In this document: positions 8,057 to 17,429 of the stretch, in pieces | Position numbering within the stretch: the first letter of the stretch is position 1 | How the letters are laid out: each line of letters begins with the position of its first letter | NCBI GenBank assembly: GCA_903873975.1 | Contig: CAIQQN010000304.1 | Coordinates: forward strand, 1 to 57,777 | Direction of reading: 5' to 3' | Source: an uncultured Anaerolineales bacterium | GTDB taxonomy: Bacteria > Chloroflexota > Anaerolineae > Anaerolineales > Villigracilaceae | Length of the DNA: 57,777 nucleotides | Notes under the pieces: generated by a model | The model's database searches: none | Told to the model about the DNA's origin: nothing | What the model saw: only the letters and a program-made list of their open reading frames with translations | Position numbers and translations under genes: made by a program

Positions 8057-8929
8057 CTACCCTGCTTTCTCCGCTTCCGCAACCCTCAACTTCTCAGCGG
8101 TGCGGAAATATTTCAGGTAACGCATGGAGTTGTCATCGCGGCCCAGGAGCATGTCGGCGGCTTTTACGATAGTGCCGAGTTTCGATGGGTCGGTGATCGA
8201 GCAGGTGGCGCCTAATTGGATGGCGAGGGTCAGGAACGCCTGGTTAATGGTCGGGCGGTCGGGCAAGCCAAACGAAACATTACTGGCACCCAGATTGATG
8301 TTGACGCCGAATTCTTTGCGCAGCAGCTCTACGGTCTGGAGCGTGATGAGCGCCGCCTTGCTGTCCGAGCCAACGGTCAGTACCAGCGGGTCAATAATGA
8401 TGTCTTCCATCGGGATGCCCATCTTGGCCGCGCGCTCAATGATCTTCTCTGCCACGGCTACGCGTTCTTCGGGCGTTTTGGGAATGCCTTTATCGTCCAT
8501 GGTCAGACCGATGACAGCCGCGCCGCGCTCCTTGACTAGAGGTAGGACTGTTTCCAGCCGCTTCTCCTCACCACTGACCGAGTTGACAAGAGGTTTTCCA
8601 GGTGCGGCGGCCAGGCCGGCTGCCAGCACTGCCGGGTTGGCAGAATCAAGGCAGAGTGGCACGTCGACGACTGAGGCAAGCAGTTCGACTAGTTTTTTAA
8701 CAACCGCTACTTCGTCCAGTCCTGGTACACCTACATTAACATCTAGCACGTCCGCCCCCCAAGCCACCTGACTCTCAGCCAGTTGGCGGGCGTACTCCAG
8801 GTTGCCCTCGGAAAGCGCCGCCGCCAGTTTCTTGCGGCCGGTTGGGTTGATCTTCTCACCGATCATCACAAAAGGATGGTCGATGCCTATGATAACTTCC
8901 TTTGTCTTACTTTTTAGAACAGTATGCAT
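8057..8929 (-). CDS. Methyltetrahydrofolate:corrinoid methyltransferase (pterin-binding family)
   Basis: A 290-residue TIM barrel of the pterin-binding family shared by dihydropteroate synthase, the MetH folate domain and AcsE/MtvA/MtgA. Visible: GEKINPTGRKK (25-35), WGADVLDVNVG, CLDSANP, NSVSGEE, GLTMDD, DPLVLTVG and LGASNVSFGLPDR. These are the folate-binding strands of methyltransferases rather than of DHPS, which would carry a different phosphate-binding loop. Its expected role is to move methyl groups between methylcobalamin on a corrinoid protein and tetrahydrofolate. It is the last gene of the block that begins with the corrinoid protein at 22758, so here it likely takes methyl groups off that protein to give methyl-THF. 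AAGGAGAT precedes the ATG. It lies 14 bases after the M20 amidohydrolase gene. Confidence 0.85.
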   Translation of the reverse strand: MHTVLKSKTKEVIIGIDHPFVMIGEKINPTGRKKLAAALSEGNLEYARQLAESQVAWGADVLDVNVGVPGLDEVAVVKKLVELLASVVDVPLCLDSANPAVLAAGLAAAPGKPLVNSVSGEEKRLETVLPLVKERGAAVIGLTMDDKGIPKTPEERVAVAEKIIERAAKMGIPMEDIIIDPLVLTVGSDSKAALITLQTVELLRKEFGVNINLGASNVSFGLPDRPTINQAFLTLAIQLGATCSITDPSKLGTIVKAADMLLGRDDNSMRYLKYFRTAEKLRVAEAEKAG

Positions 8930-8943
8930 AATATCTCCTTGTT

Positions 8944-10116
8944 TTATTTCGCATGGTTATTGTTGCCTCGCAAGAATCGCACGGCGGTCTCTGCAAGTAT
9001 CGCCGTGCCTACTGGCAGACTGTTTTCATCCAGGTCGAAATCTGGGTTATGGAGCTGGCACTGAAAACCTTCACTTCCTGTTCCCAGGGCAAACATCGCG
9101 CCTGGGGCATGTTCCATGAAACAGCCAAAATCCTCAGCACCCAAATCATCTTTCCACGGAAGGATGTTTTGCTCACCAAGCAGGTCGGTCGCAACGGCCG
9201 CGATCAGGTCGGAAGCCGCGGGGGAGTTGATCATTGGCGGCGTACCGATCTGGAATTTGAGGGCGTAATGCCCACCCAAGACATGGGCAATTTCAAAGGC
9301 ACGTCGGATCTCGGCGTGGATCTGCTCCTGAACGCGTTTCTCTGTGTAACGCAGCGTACCGGTTATTTTTACCCGCTCCGGGATGACGTTTTCGGTAAAA
9401 CCTCCATTGAGCGATCCGACGCTGACCACCGCCGGGTCAAAAGGATCGAGTCGCCGCGAGACAATTCCATTCAGCGCCAGGACAACATGCGCGCTGATGT
9501 AGAAAGGATCAACGGACTGGTGCGGGTGAGCGCCATGCCCGCCCTTTCCAATAATTTCTCCGAACCAGGAATCCACTCCACCGGAGGCTGGCCCGGACTT
9601 GATGCGGATTGCTCCTGTTGGCGTGGTTGGCTCAACATGCGTGGCGATGACCAATTCCACGCCATCCATCGCTCCATCCTGGATCATGCGCGGTGCACCA
9701 CTCAACCCTTCTTCATCTGCCACTTCTTCCGAAGGCTGGAATAGGAATCGTACCGTCCCGGGAAATTTTCCACAAGAAAGCAAGGCTGCCGCACCAAGTG
9801 CCATGGAGGTATGACCATCGTGCCCACAGGCATGCATCACCCCGTAGTTCTGCGAAGCGTAAGGAACCTGGTTGTTCTCTTGGAGTGGTAGAGCGTCCAT
9901 GTCGGCGCGAATGGCAGCGAGTGGTTTTCCGTTCCCAAAGTCGGCAACCACCCCGGTCCGCCCGACACCACGCCGGACGCGATAGCCAAACTGCTCCAGG
10001 ATTTCAGCCACCTTTGCAGCCGTACGCATTTCCCGAAAGCCCAGTTCTGGATGCATGTGGAAGTCGCGCCTCCAGTCACTCAATTGTTGCTGAATCGCAC
10101 GCGCTTTTTCGAGCAT
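8944..10116 (-). CDS. M20 family metal-dependent amidohydrolase
   Basis: Cytoplasmic amidohydrolase of the M20D type (hippurate hydrolase, IAA-amino acid hydrolase, N-acyl amino acid deacylase). Metal and catalytic signatures in the 390 residues: HPELGFRE (22-29), IRADMDALP (69-77), HACGHDGHT with Cys97 and His99, FQPSEE with Glu130/Glu131, GGHGAHPH in the lid domain, and a C-terminal HNPDFD with the last metal His. It hydrolyses an amide bond in an N-acyl amino acid or small peptide-like compound. It sits between an MttB-like gene and the folate methyltransferase, with gaps of 49 and 14 bases, in the importer / demethylation block, which suggests that the imported substrate is an amide conjugate. 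AAAAGGTG precedes the ATG. Confidence 0.88.
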   Translation of the reverse strand: MLEKARAIQQQLSDWRRDFHMHPELGFREMRTAAKVAEILEQFGYRVRRGVGRTGVVADFGNGKPLAAIRADMDALPLQENNQVPYASQNYGVMHACGHDGHTSMALGAAALLSCGKFPGTVRFLFQPSEEVADEEGLSGAPRMIQDGAMDGVELVIATHVEPTTPTGAIRIKSGPASGGVDSWFGEIIGKGGHGAHPHQSVDPFYISAHVVLALNGIVSRRLDPFDPAVVSVGSLNGGFTENVIPERVKITGTLRYTEKRVQEQIHAEIRRAFEIAHVLGGHYALKFQIGTPPMINSPAASDLIAAVATDLLGEQNILPWKDDLGAEDFGCFMEHAPGAMFALGTGSEGFQCQLHNPDFDLDENSLPVGTAILAETAVRFLRGNNNHAK

Positions 10117-10165
10117 ATTTCACCTTTTCTTTTTTAAGATACTAATACTTACCTGCCCTGCGGAA

Positions 10166-11578
10166 TCACTTTATCAATTCTTTTTCAGCGGCTGCCATCA
10201 AGGCATCCAATTCGCACTCTTGGGCTTTCTCCAGTGGCGGGACCTGGTGTTCACGTAAAATGCGGTCTGCCTCGGCTTGTGCCCGTTCGACCATGCCAAC
10301 CCGTCCGGCAGCCTCCCATCCCTCCCACGATCCGCGCTCGGCGAGTTTCGTTATGAACACTTCGCCAGACTTGAGATACTTCATTGTATGTTTCTGACCG
10401 AGGAAATTGTGCGTGGACGACATGACAGCTGCGATTACCTCCACCGCTAAAGCATCCACATCCGACTCGAACCCTCTCCGCATCCGGTGTATGCTCCCGG
10501 CAAACTCGTTATCGGCCACCATCTGGGCATACGACCCCATCACCCCGGCCTCCATTTCGCCGATGCCGGAGAGTTCGTCTGCTCCTGCCAGGGCAGGAAT
10601 GGCAGCATTCAGGGCACGCTCGAAACCGTCTTGGGCATCCAGGCTGTGGGCATTGGTCGAGAATCCATAAACATTGACGGGCAGACCATAACGATGCCCG
10701 ATTTGCACCGTCCCGGCGGAAGCCATCCCCATCTCGACCCCGCCCCAAACGGAAAGCCCGGTGCGCGGTTCCATCATTGCCAACCGTCCACAGTAAATGA
10801 TCGGCAGCCCTGGATGAACAAGTTCTGCCAGAACCAGCGCCGCCAGTACCTCGGCATTCTGCTGGGTTATGGCTCCGGCAATGGAGTAAGGCGCCGTCGT
10901 ACCGGCAGTCGGGCATGGCAACGGCCCAAAGGCGATTCCCAGCCGGGCAATTTCCATGATCGCCTCAGCCTCGTGATCGGGAAAGGTCAACGGGCTGACC
11001 GGAGAAAGCGATAGTGTCAATACTTCTGCTGGTGAGCCAATCACTTCCGCCATTTTAACCGCATAGCGCACCTCGGCTGCGTACTGCACGCCTGGTCCCT
11101 GCAGGGGTTTAACGGTATACGGCAACGCATGACGGTACATCGCCAGCGACATCACTCCGCCCGGCACTTCGGTCGGAGTAAAGAAAGGCGTGATGGTGTG
11201 ACAGTTCTCCAGCGCGTCCAGCAGGCGGGTTGCGTCACGTACATCTTGAACGGTAGCTGGGCGGCGGGTCCCGGAAGCTGCATCGTAGACTTGCGGCGCA
11301 CCGCCCAGGTTATGGAAATAGAGCGACCCGTCCCCGAGTGTCTTGACCGCCCCTCCGCGCCCTCGGATTGTGGTCTTCTTCCCTGCCAGCCCAATGCACT
11401 TCTCCACCAACGCAGGTGGAAGCAGGACTCTCATCTCCTGGACTTTGGCACCTGCACTTGCCAGGAGTGCACGGCTCTTTGGCTCGGTTAGCACCACGCC
11501 GGTCTCGTCCAGGATGCGCAGAGTGGCCTGATGGATGGCCTCGACTTCGTTTTCGTCCAGGACAGAAATACAGATCAT
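10166..11578 (-). CDS. MttB-like trimethylamine/betaine:corrinoid methyltransferase (paralogue 1)
   Basis: A 470-residue member of the MttB superfamily. Seen: an N-terminal helix and strand ILDETGVVL (22-30), then GSLYFHNLGGAPQVYD, the barrel segment PTAGTTAPYSIAGAITQQNAE (222-242), and the C-terminal NFLGQKHTMK (391-400). The gene has no in-frame TAG, so it is a non-pyrrolysine homologue, the group that includes MtgB (glycine betaine) and the Eubacterium enzymes for proline betaine, carnitine and butyrobetaine. It should transfer a methyl group from a quaternary or tertiary amine to Co(I) of a corrinoid protein. It is separated from the other two paralogues by the ABC importer and the S9 peptidase but lies in the same run of genes. 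GCGGAG stands seven bases before the ATG. Confidence 0.85.
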   Translation of the reverse strand: MICISVLDENEVEAIHQATLRILDETGVVLTEPKSRALLASAGAKVQEMRVLLPPALVEKCIGLAGKKTTIRGRGGAVKTLGDGSLYFHNLGGAPQVYDAASGTRRPATVQDVRDATRLLDALENCHTITPFFTPTEVPGGVMSLAMYRHALPYTVKPLQGPGVQYAAEVRYAVKMAEVIGSPAEVLTLSLSPVSPLTFPDHEAEAIMEIARLGIAFGPLPCPTAGTTAPYSIAGAITQQNAEVLAALVLAELVHPGLPIIYCGRLAMMEPRTGLSVWGGVEMGMASAGTVQIGHRYGLPVNVYGFSTNAHSLDAQDGFERALNAAIPALAGADELSGIGEMEAGVMGSYAQMVADNEFAGSIHRMRRGFESDVDALAVEVIAAVMSSTHNFLGQKHTMKYLKSGEVFITKLAERGSWEGWEAAGRVGMVERAQAEADRILREHQVPPLEKAQECELDALMAAAEKELIK

Positions 11579-11590
11579 CGGTTTTCTCCG

Positions 11591-13378
11591 CTAATCATGC
11601 TCGATATATTTTGCCAGAAATGCCACGCGGCGCTGCTCGGAATCTAGCACATTTTCCAGTTTTAAAAAAGCATGGCCCTCATCTTCATAAACGACCATTT
11701 CCACTGCCTTGCCCATGTTTCGTAGGGCGTCGTGTGCCTCTATGGAATCACTTACCGGGCAGCGCTGGTCCAATCTGCCGGCAATTAGTTGTACCGGTGC
11801 AGTAACCCGGTCTAGAAAGAAATAAGGCGATCTTTCAACCCATAGATCATGATTTTCTTCCGGGTCGCCAAAATTCTCGAAATCCCAGTGCTGGAGGTCG
11901 GGACGGATGTATTTGTGATTGGTAAACCAGTTGATGAACGGTACAACTGCTGACCCAGCTGCCCAGATGTTGGGATATTTCGTAAGACAGGTCATGGTGA
12001 GATATCCGCCATGACTGCGCCCGGTTATTCCGATCCGTTCCGGATCAGCTAAACCATTCTTGATGAGATATTGCGCCCCGGCGGCCACGTCATCATTATC
12101 TACACCGCCAAAGTCGAAACGACTGGCTTCCTGCCAAGCACGCCCATAGCCGGTGGAACCGCGGTAGTTGGGAACCAGCACGGCCCAACCGCGTGCAGCC
12201 ATGTGGGCCATAAGGGGATACCAGGTCATCTCAAAAAACCAGTCCGGTCCGCCATGGACCAGGAGCACTCCGGGACCTGGTTTCTGAACCTGCGGCCTGA
12301 ACAGCAAAGCCGGGACAGGCGTACCGTCCGTACTGGGGTAAGTGATCTCATCCGGCATGGCGAACGAGATATCTGCCAATTTATCCGGCAGGGAATGAGT
12401 CAATTGTGTGAAGTTACCCTTACCCAATGAGAGCGACCATAAGTCACCCGGATGGCGCGGATTATCGAAAACGAAGATGATGTGGCTGCCATCCGGCGTG
12501 AAGCAAGGCAAGTAATGCACGCCTGGTTCAACCTGGTACATCACCGGGGACCCACTTAGCGCCTGTACCACCAGCCAGGAAACAGTACTGCGGTTCAATA
12601 CGTAAGTAAGCTGTGTCCCGTCTGGCGACCAGACCGGAAACTGCTTCTCCCCCTCCCCTTCCGTGAGCCAGACGATGCGCTGTGAGGCCAGCTCGTAGAT
12701 GCCTATATTGTTGTACCCATGCACATCCGATGTAAAAGCCAGCCTCGTGCTATCCGGCGACCAGCAGGCTTGCCCGGCATCGATTGGTCCGTTTTTATCA
12801 GCAATCCGGCATACTGAATTATGCTTTTTGGCTGCGACGATATAAGTGCCGAAGTCTATTCCCCCTGCCTCAACAGTCACAGCTAGCCAGAGTCCATCCG
12901 GTGACCAGCGTACCTTCCAGGCTGGGTATCCAGCATCAAACACAAGTCGGGCGTTGCCGCCTTCGACAGGGATCACGTAAACATTGAACTGCCCGGATTG
13001 GTCAGAAATAAATGCGATCTGTTTGCCATCCGGCGACCAGCAGAAATTTGCCTGCCTGGCACAATTCGAATCCGGGGTCAGGTCGCGCTGTGTGCCAGTA
13101 ACAAGGTCATGGACGATGAGGTGAAAGGCTTCGCTGCCATCGAAATCCACAGCAAAGGCTAGGTGATGACCATCGGGAGAATAGCGCGGATGGAACTTTC
13201 CGCCCAATCCGTGCGAAACAAGATAAGGATCCGTTTTGCTGCGCAGGGAAATTTCATAGATATCCCAACGTCCATCCGGATTCCAGGAAAAGGCAGCGTG
13301 TTCACCGCCTGGCGAAACATCGAAGCCCATCTCCATTTCCACACAGGGAACGCGTAACAGAACCCCTAGGTCAATCAT
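11591..13378 (-). CDS. S9 family prolyl-oligopeptidase-like serine peptidase
   Basis: A 595-residue cytoplasmic peptidase (no signal peptide). Residues ~20-330 form a beta-propeller with repeated W/YSPDG blades (for example 66-70, 114-118, 158-162, 206-210, 250-254). The alpha/beta hydrolase domain follows, with the oxyanion region HGGPDWFFE, Ser455 in GRSHGGY, Asp537 in GRLDQRCPVSDS and His569 in DEGHAF. This is the acylaminoacyl-peptidase / dipeptidyl-peptidase branch of S9, which cleaves short or N-blocked peptides. It lies 12 bases upstream of MttB paralogue 1 and 14 bases downstream of the second importer ATPase gene, so it probably processes what the importer brings in. Confidence 0.9.
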   Translation of the reverse strand: MIDLGVLLRVPCVEMEMGFDVSPGGEHAAFSWNPDGRWDIYEISLRSKTDPYLVSHGLGGKFHPRYSPDGHHLAFAVDFDGSEAFHLIVHDLVTGTQRDLTPDSNCARQANFCWSPDGKQIAFISDQSGQFNVYVIPVEGGNARLVFDAGYPAWKVRWSPDGLWLAVTVEAGGIDFGTYIVAAKKHNSVCRIADKNGPIDAGQACWSPDSTRLAFTSDVHGYNNIGIYELASQRIVWLTEGEGEKQFPVWSPDGTQLTYVLNRSTVSWLVVQALSGSPVMYQVEPGVHYLPCFTPDGSHIIFVFDNPRHPGDLWSLSLGKGNFTQLTHSLPDKLADISFAMPDEITYPSTDGTPVPALLFRPQVQKPGPGVLLVHGGPDWFFEMTWYPLMAHMAARGWAVLVPNYRGSTGYGRAWQEASRFDFGGVDNDDVAAGAQYLIKNGLADPERIGITGRSHGGYLTMTCLTKYPNIWAAGSAVVPFINWFTNHKYIRPDLQHWDFENFGDPEENHDLWVERSPYFFLDRVTAPVQLIAGRLDQRCPVSDSIEAHDALRNMGKAVEMVVYEDEGHAFLKLENVLDSEQRRVAFLAKYIEHD

Positions 13379-13392
13379 GGCCCTTCTTTCTT

Positions 13393-14376
13393 TCAGACTT
13401 TATGGCAGGCTACCCAATGACCGGGTGCAGTGAGACGCCACTGTGGGACATCGCGACTGCATTGCTCATCTGCTAGAGGGCAGCGCGGGTGGAAACGGCA
13501 GCCAGAAGGCGGGTTGATTGGGCTGGGCACATCCCCAGCCAGGATAACACGGCGACGGGCGCGGTCTTTCTTGGGATCCGGCACGGGAACTGCCGAAAGC
13601 AGCGCTTTGGTATACGGATGGACTGGGTGTTCGTAAAGTTCATTGCGGTCAGCCATTTCGGCCATTACTCCCAGATACATGACCGCTACCCGGTCACAGA
13701 TATGGCGAACCATGCTGAGATCATGAGCGATGAAGAGATAGGTCAGGCTTAGTCGGTCCTGCAGATCTTCCAACAGGTTGACCACTTGCGCTTGGATGGA
13801 TACATCCAGCGCGGAAATCGGTTCGTCGCAGACGATGAACTTTGGATCAGAAGCCAGGGCGCGCGCCACGCCGATGCGCTGGCGCTGTCCACCGGAAAAT
13901 TCGTGTGGAAAACGGTTGATCAGTCGTCCGCTTAATCCGACCAATCCCATCAGTTCTTGAACGCGCTCGATGCGCTCCGCCTCCGTCTTGCACAGGTGAT
14001 GGACACGTAATGGTTCGCTTACAATGGAGTTTACAGTCCAGCGCGGGTTGAGAGAGGCATATGGGTCTTGGAAGATCATCTGTGCCATGCGGCGAATGGC
14101 GAGTAGTTCCCTGCCTCTAGCAGAATGGACATTGTGGCCGTCAATAGTGACCACACCAGCGGTTGCTGGGTATAGTCCTAGTAAAGTGCGCCCTGTTGTG
14201 GTCTTGCCACATCCACTCTCACCCACCAACCCGAGGGTTTCGCCGCGCTCGATGGTGAACGAAATCCCATCCACCGCACGCACCGCACCGACCTTGCGCT
14301 GGATAATGATCCCGCGCATCACCGGAAAGTGTTTGGTAAGGTTTTCGACCTTCACCAATGACTGGGTTTCGTTCAT
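13393..14376 (-). CDS. Oligopeptide/dipeptide ABC transporter ATP-binding protein (OppF/DppF type)
   Basis: The second ATPase of a peptide-type ABC importer, 327 residues. It has Walker [18 protein letters not shown] signature, Walker B FIVCDEP with ALDVS, and the C-terminal OppD/F extension with the cysteine-rich [14 protein letters not shown] motif that in this subfamily can bind an iron-sulfur cluster. The start ATG overlaps the stop of the preceding ATPase gene (ATGA), with GGAGG six bases upstream, indicating translational coupling. Confidence 0.92.
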   Translation of the reverse strand: MNETQSLVKVENLTKHFPVMRGIIIQRKVGAVRAVDGISFTIERGETLGLVGESGCGKTTTGRTLLGLYPATAGVVTIDGHNVHSARGRELLAIRRMAQMIFQDPYASLNPRWTVNSIVSEPLRVHHLCKTEAERIERVQELMGLVGLSGRLINRFPHEFSGGQRQRIGVARALASDPKFIVCDEPISALDVSIQAQVVNLLEDLQDRLSLTYLFIAHDLSMVRHICDRVAVMYLGVMAEMADRNELYEHPVHPYTKALLSAVPVPDPKKDRARRRVILAGDVPSPINPPSGCRFHPRCPLADEQCSRDVPQWRLTAPGHWVACHKV

Positions 14377-15362
14377 CGCGAACCTCCAGTCTTGATGTCA
14401 ACCCAGCAGGCAATGTTGTGGTGGTTTTGTCCAACTGGAGTCAGCGGCGGGTTTTCGTTTCTGCAACGCTCGATCGAAAACTCACAGCGGGCTACAAACG
14501 GACAGCCATGCGGTTCCACCAAAAGGCTGGGTGGCGCACCGGGGATGGATTTGAGCCTCCGGTCGCGCCGTCGATCCACGCGCGGTAGCGCTCCCAACAA
14601 GGCACTCGTGTAAGGGTGGCGCGGGTTTTCGTACAAGGAATTTACGTTGGCCTCCTCAACAATAAATCCTGCATACATCACCATGACTCGGTCGGCAATG
14701 CCTGCCACTACTCCCAGGTCGTGTGTGATCCAGATGACTGCCATGTGAACTTGATTTCGGATTTTCGTCACTAATTCAACGATCTGAGCCTGGATGGTCA
14801 CGTCCAGTGCGGTGGTCGGCTCATCGGCAATCAGTAGGCTGGGGTTGCAAGCCAACGCCATTGAAATCATTACCCGCTGGCGCATCCCACCGGAGAACTG
14901 GTGAGGGTAATCGCCTAAACGGTGCGAAGGATCCGAGATGCCGACCATTTCCAGTAATTCCACTGCCCGCGCATCGGCAGCTTTCTGGTCCATCCCCATG
15001 TGGACTCGCAGCGATTCGGTGATCTGTCTGCCAATGGTCAGGACCGGATTGAGCGATGTCATTGGGTCCTGGAAGATCATGGCAATTTCCTTGCCGCGAA
15101 TGTCTTCCATCTCTCGCTCTGAATTCTTGAGCAGGTCCTTACCTCGATACATGGCTTTACCACCGGCAATCTCCCCTGGCGGTACCAGGATCAATTGCAG
15201 AACCGAAAGCATGCTGACCGATTTCCCGCAACCACTCTCCCCGACAACCGCCAGCGTTTCACCTTCCTCCACGTGGAATGAAATACCATTAACAGCATAT
15301 ACTGTCCCTTCGGGAGTATGGAAGCGGGTTTTCAGTTCTCTAACATCAAGAAGGGTTGTCAT
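14373..15362 (-). CDS. Oligopeptide/dipeptide ABC transporter ATP-binding protein (OppD/DppD type)
   Basis: First ATPase of the importer, 329 residues from the ATG at 15362 ([14 protein letters not shown]). A frame extension to 15413 would add 17 unrelated residues and run into the permease gene. It carries Walker [18 protein letters not shown] signature, Walker [14 protein letters not shown], and the C-terminal [15 protein letters not shown] cysteines typical of OppD/DppD. Only four bases separate it from the upstream permease stop, so translation is probably coupled. Confidence 0.92.
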   Translation of the reverse strand: MTTLLDVRELKTRFHTPEGTVYAVNGISFHVEEGETLAVVGESGCGKSVSMLSVLQLILVPPGEIAGGKAMYRGKDLLKNSEREMEDIRGKEIAMIFQDPMTSLNPVLTIGRQITESLRVHMGMDQKAADARAVELLEMVGISDPSHRLGDYPHQFSGGMRQRVMISMALACNPSLLIADEPTTALDVTIQAQIVELVTKIRNQVHMAVIWITHDLGVVAGIADRVMVMYAGFIVEEANVNSLYENPRHPYTSALLGALPRVDRRRDRRLKSIPGAPPSLLVEPHGCPFVARCEFSIERCRNENPPLTPVGQNHHNIACWVDIKTGGSR

Positions 15363-15366
15363 AGGG

Positions 15367-16314
15367 TCAAATCGTCCGACTGCGCGGGTCGAGGGCATCC
15401 CGCAGGCCATCACCCAGGAAGTTGATGCTCAACACGGTTAATAAGATAAGCAGTGCTGGGAAGAACCACAGCCAGGGGGCGGTATCGAGGTAGTTGTTAG
15501 CCCCATCCAGCATGTTCCCCCATGTCGCTGTGGGAGGCTGAACGCCCAGGCCAAGGAAGCTGATATAGGCTTCCGATAGGATGGCGTTCGCCACGCCCAG
15601 AGTGGCTGAGACAACGATCGGGGCCATACTGTTGGGAAGGATGTGCAGGAAAATAATGCTCAGATTCGAAGTCCCAGTTGCGCGTGCCGCCAGGACAAAA
15701 TCGTTCTCCTTCAGTGAAAGGAATTCCGCTCGGACGATGCGCGCCAGGTACATCCAGGAAGTCCCGCCGATGATTAGCACGATCAGGATCACGCTACCGC
15801 TAAATGTCCGACCCAAGATGGTATAGTCGGGTATTTTGCCTCCGAAGAACTTCGCCATCACGATCAATAAGAAGATTTCCGGAATATTCAGCATGGCCTC
15901 GGTGATGCGCATCAGGATGTTGTCTACCAGCCCGCCGTAGTATCCTGCTAGAGCGCCTACGACGATCCCCAACCCGGTCTCTACGATTACTGCGAACAAT
16001 CCTATCAACAGGGAGATTTGCCCACCATAGATGGTACGGGCCAGAATGTCCCGACCGATTGTGTCCGTCCCAAAGGGGTGCCGCAAGCTGGGGCTGTTCA
16101 GGTGCTGAGCGGTGTCGTTGTAATTGGCATATGTCTCTGAAACGAACAGGGCACTGCCAAAAGAGTAGAAGAATAATATCACCAGGACGACCGCGCCAAA
16201 TATCGCCAGCTTGTGCCTCCGGAAACGCCGCCATGTAAGATCGCGCAGGTTGAGCGGAGGGGTTTCCAGGTCATCAGGAGCCAGGATGGGGATGTGGGCT
16301 GCTTCTGTAGTCAT
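15367..16314 (-). CDS. Oligopeptide-type ABC transporter permease (OppC/DppC type)
   Basis: A 315-residue inner membrane subunit with an N-terminal cytoplasmic tail, a first helix (about residues 34-54), an extracytoplasmic loop with HPFGTDTIGRDILART, and about five further helices. The permease coupling loop appears as EFLSLKENDFVLAARATGTSNLSIIFLHILPN. It is followed within four bases by the OppD-type ATPase. No clear ribosome site precedes the ATG, but the upstream permease stops 12 bases earlier. Confidence 0.92.
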   Translation of the reverse strand: MTTEAAHIPILAPDDLETPPLNLRDLTWRRFRRHKLAIFGAVVLVILFFYSFGSALFVSETYANYNDTAQHLNSPSLRHPFGTDTIGRDILARTIYGGQISLLIGLFAVIVETGLGIVVGALAGYYGGLVDNILMRITEAMLNIPEIFLLIVMAKFFGGKIPDYTILGRTFSGSVILIVLIIGGTSWMYLARIVRAEFLSLKENDFVLAARATGTSNLSIIFLHILPNSMAPIVVSATLGVANAILSEAYISFLGLGVQPPTATWGNMLDGANNYLDTAPWLWFFPALLILLTVLSINFLGDGLRDALDPRSRTI

Positions 16315-16326
16315 GACTGCACCGGG

Positions 16327-17364
16327 TCAGGCCTCGTAACGGATGCGTGGATCAAGCCAGGCATAGGCCACGTCTGTGATGATCTGGAAAACGATCACCG
16401 CCACGGCGATCAGCATCAGGATGCCCATCACCACCGGCATGTCGCCTCGCGTGACATGGTCGAGGAATAACCTCCCGGTCCCGGGCCAGGCAAAGATGCG
16501 TTCTGTGACCACCGCCCCGCCCAGTAGGAAGGGCAGGTCCAGCCCCACAACGGTCACAATCGGAAGAGAGGCGTTCTTTAACGCATGGACAAAGATGATA
16601 TCCGGGCGTGGCAGCCCTTTCGATTTCGCCGTGCGGATGTAGTCCTGTCCCATCACTTCCAGCATGGTACTGCGGATGTAACGGCTATAAGCTGCAAAAC
16701 TGACGATCGACATGCTCGCTACCGGCAGGACCATATGCAACAGCACCTGTCCGACCGTTTTTCCGACCTGCGGGTCGAACATACCGACAGTTGGCAGGTA
16801 AGGCAGCCCCCAGCGTTTGAAGAGCACTGCAAAGATGTACATGGACAGCAGGGCGATGAAGAATATCGGCATGGAATAACCGACGAAAAGAGCTGCCGTA
16901 ATGAAGTGGTCGAATGCGGAATACTGACGCAACGCAGAATAGATCCCTACCAGCAATGCGCCCAGTACAACTACTATCTCCGATGCAAGCATCAGAATGA
17001 GTGTGTTGGGCAGGCGCTCCCCTATGACTTTCAGGACGGGTTCGCCGCGGTTGACCAGAGATGTACCGAAATCGCCGCGCAGGATGCCATGGCGGGTGCC
17101 GGTCGTCTCGGCCACGCCGTCACCGTCCAAGTCGATCTTGGTCCAATCGTTCCCGATCAGCCAGTATATATACTGAACGTAAATAGGCTTGTCTAGGCCC
17201 AGCTGGCGGGTCAGCCGCATCCGATCCTCCGGACGGACTATAGATCGCCCAGCCATGGTGGCGATCGGGTCGCCCATGTTCATCATCATCACAAACAAGA
17301 TGATGCTGATGATAAAAAGGAGTGGGATACCCTGTAAAATTCGACGAAAGATGTAACGGGTCAT
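16327..17364 (-). CDS. Oligopeptide-type ABC transporter permease (OppB/DppB type) with Asp/Gly-rich loop insert
   Basis: Start taken at the ATG at 17364 (MTRYIFRRIL, preceded by CAGGAG), 345 residues; the upstream in-frame codons to 17409 add a non-membrane stretch. Six helices, with the coupling loop containing QDYIRTAKSKGLPRPDIIFVHALKN. The large external loop after helix 1 contains DLDGDGVAET (78-87), an EF-hand-like calcium-binding motif that standard DppB proteins lack. It pairs with the DppC-type subunit, 12 bases downstream. Confidence 0.9.
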   Translation of the reverse strand: MTRYIFRRILQGIPLLFIISIILFVMMMNMGDPIATMAGRSIVRPEDRMRLTRQLGLDKPIYVQYIYWLIGNDWTKIDLDGDGVAETTGTRHGILRGDFGTSLVNRGEPVLKVIGERLPNTLILMLASEIVVVLGALLVGIYSALRQYSAFDHFITAALFVGYSMPIFFIALLSMYIFAVLFKRWGLPYLPTVGMFDPQVGKTVGQVLLHMVLPVASMSIVSFAAYSRYIRSTMLEVMGQDYIRTAKSKGLPRPDIIFVHALKNASLPIVTVVGLDLPFLLGGAVVTERIFAWPGTGRLFLDHVTRGDMPVVMGILMLIAVAVIVFQIITDVAYAWLDPRIRYEA

Positions 17365-17429
17365 GATCTCCTGAGACATACCGGTGAATGGATTGGTTTC
17401 CCGATCCATTCATCGGTCAGCGTTACAGT

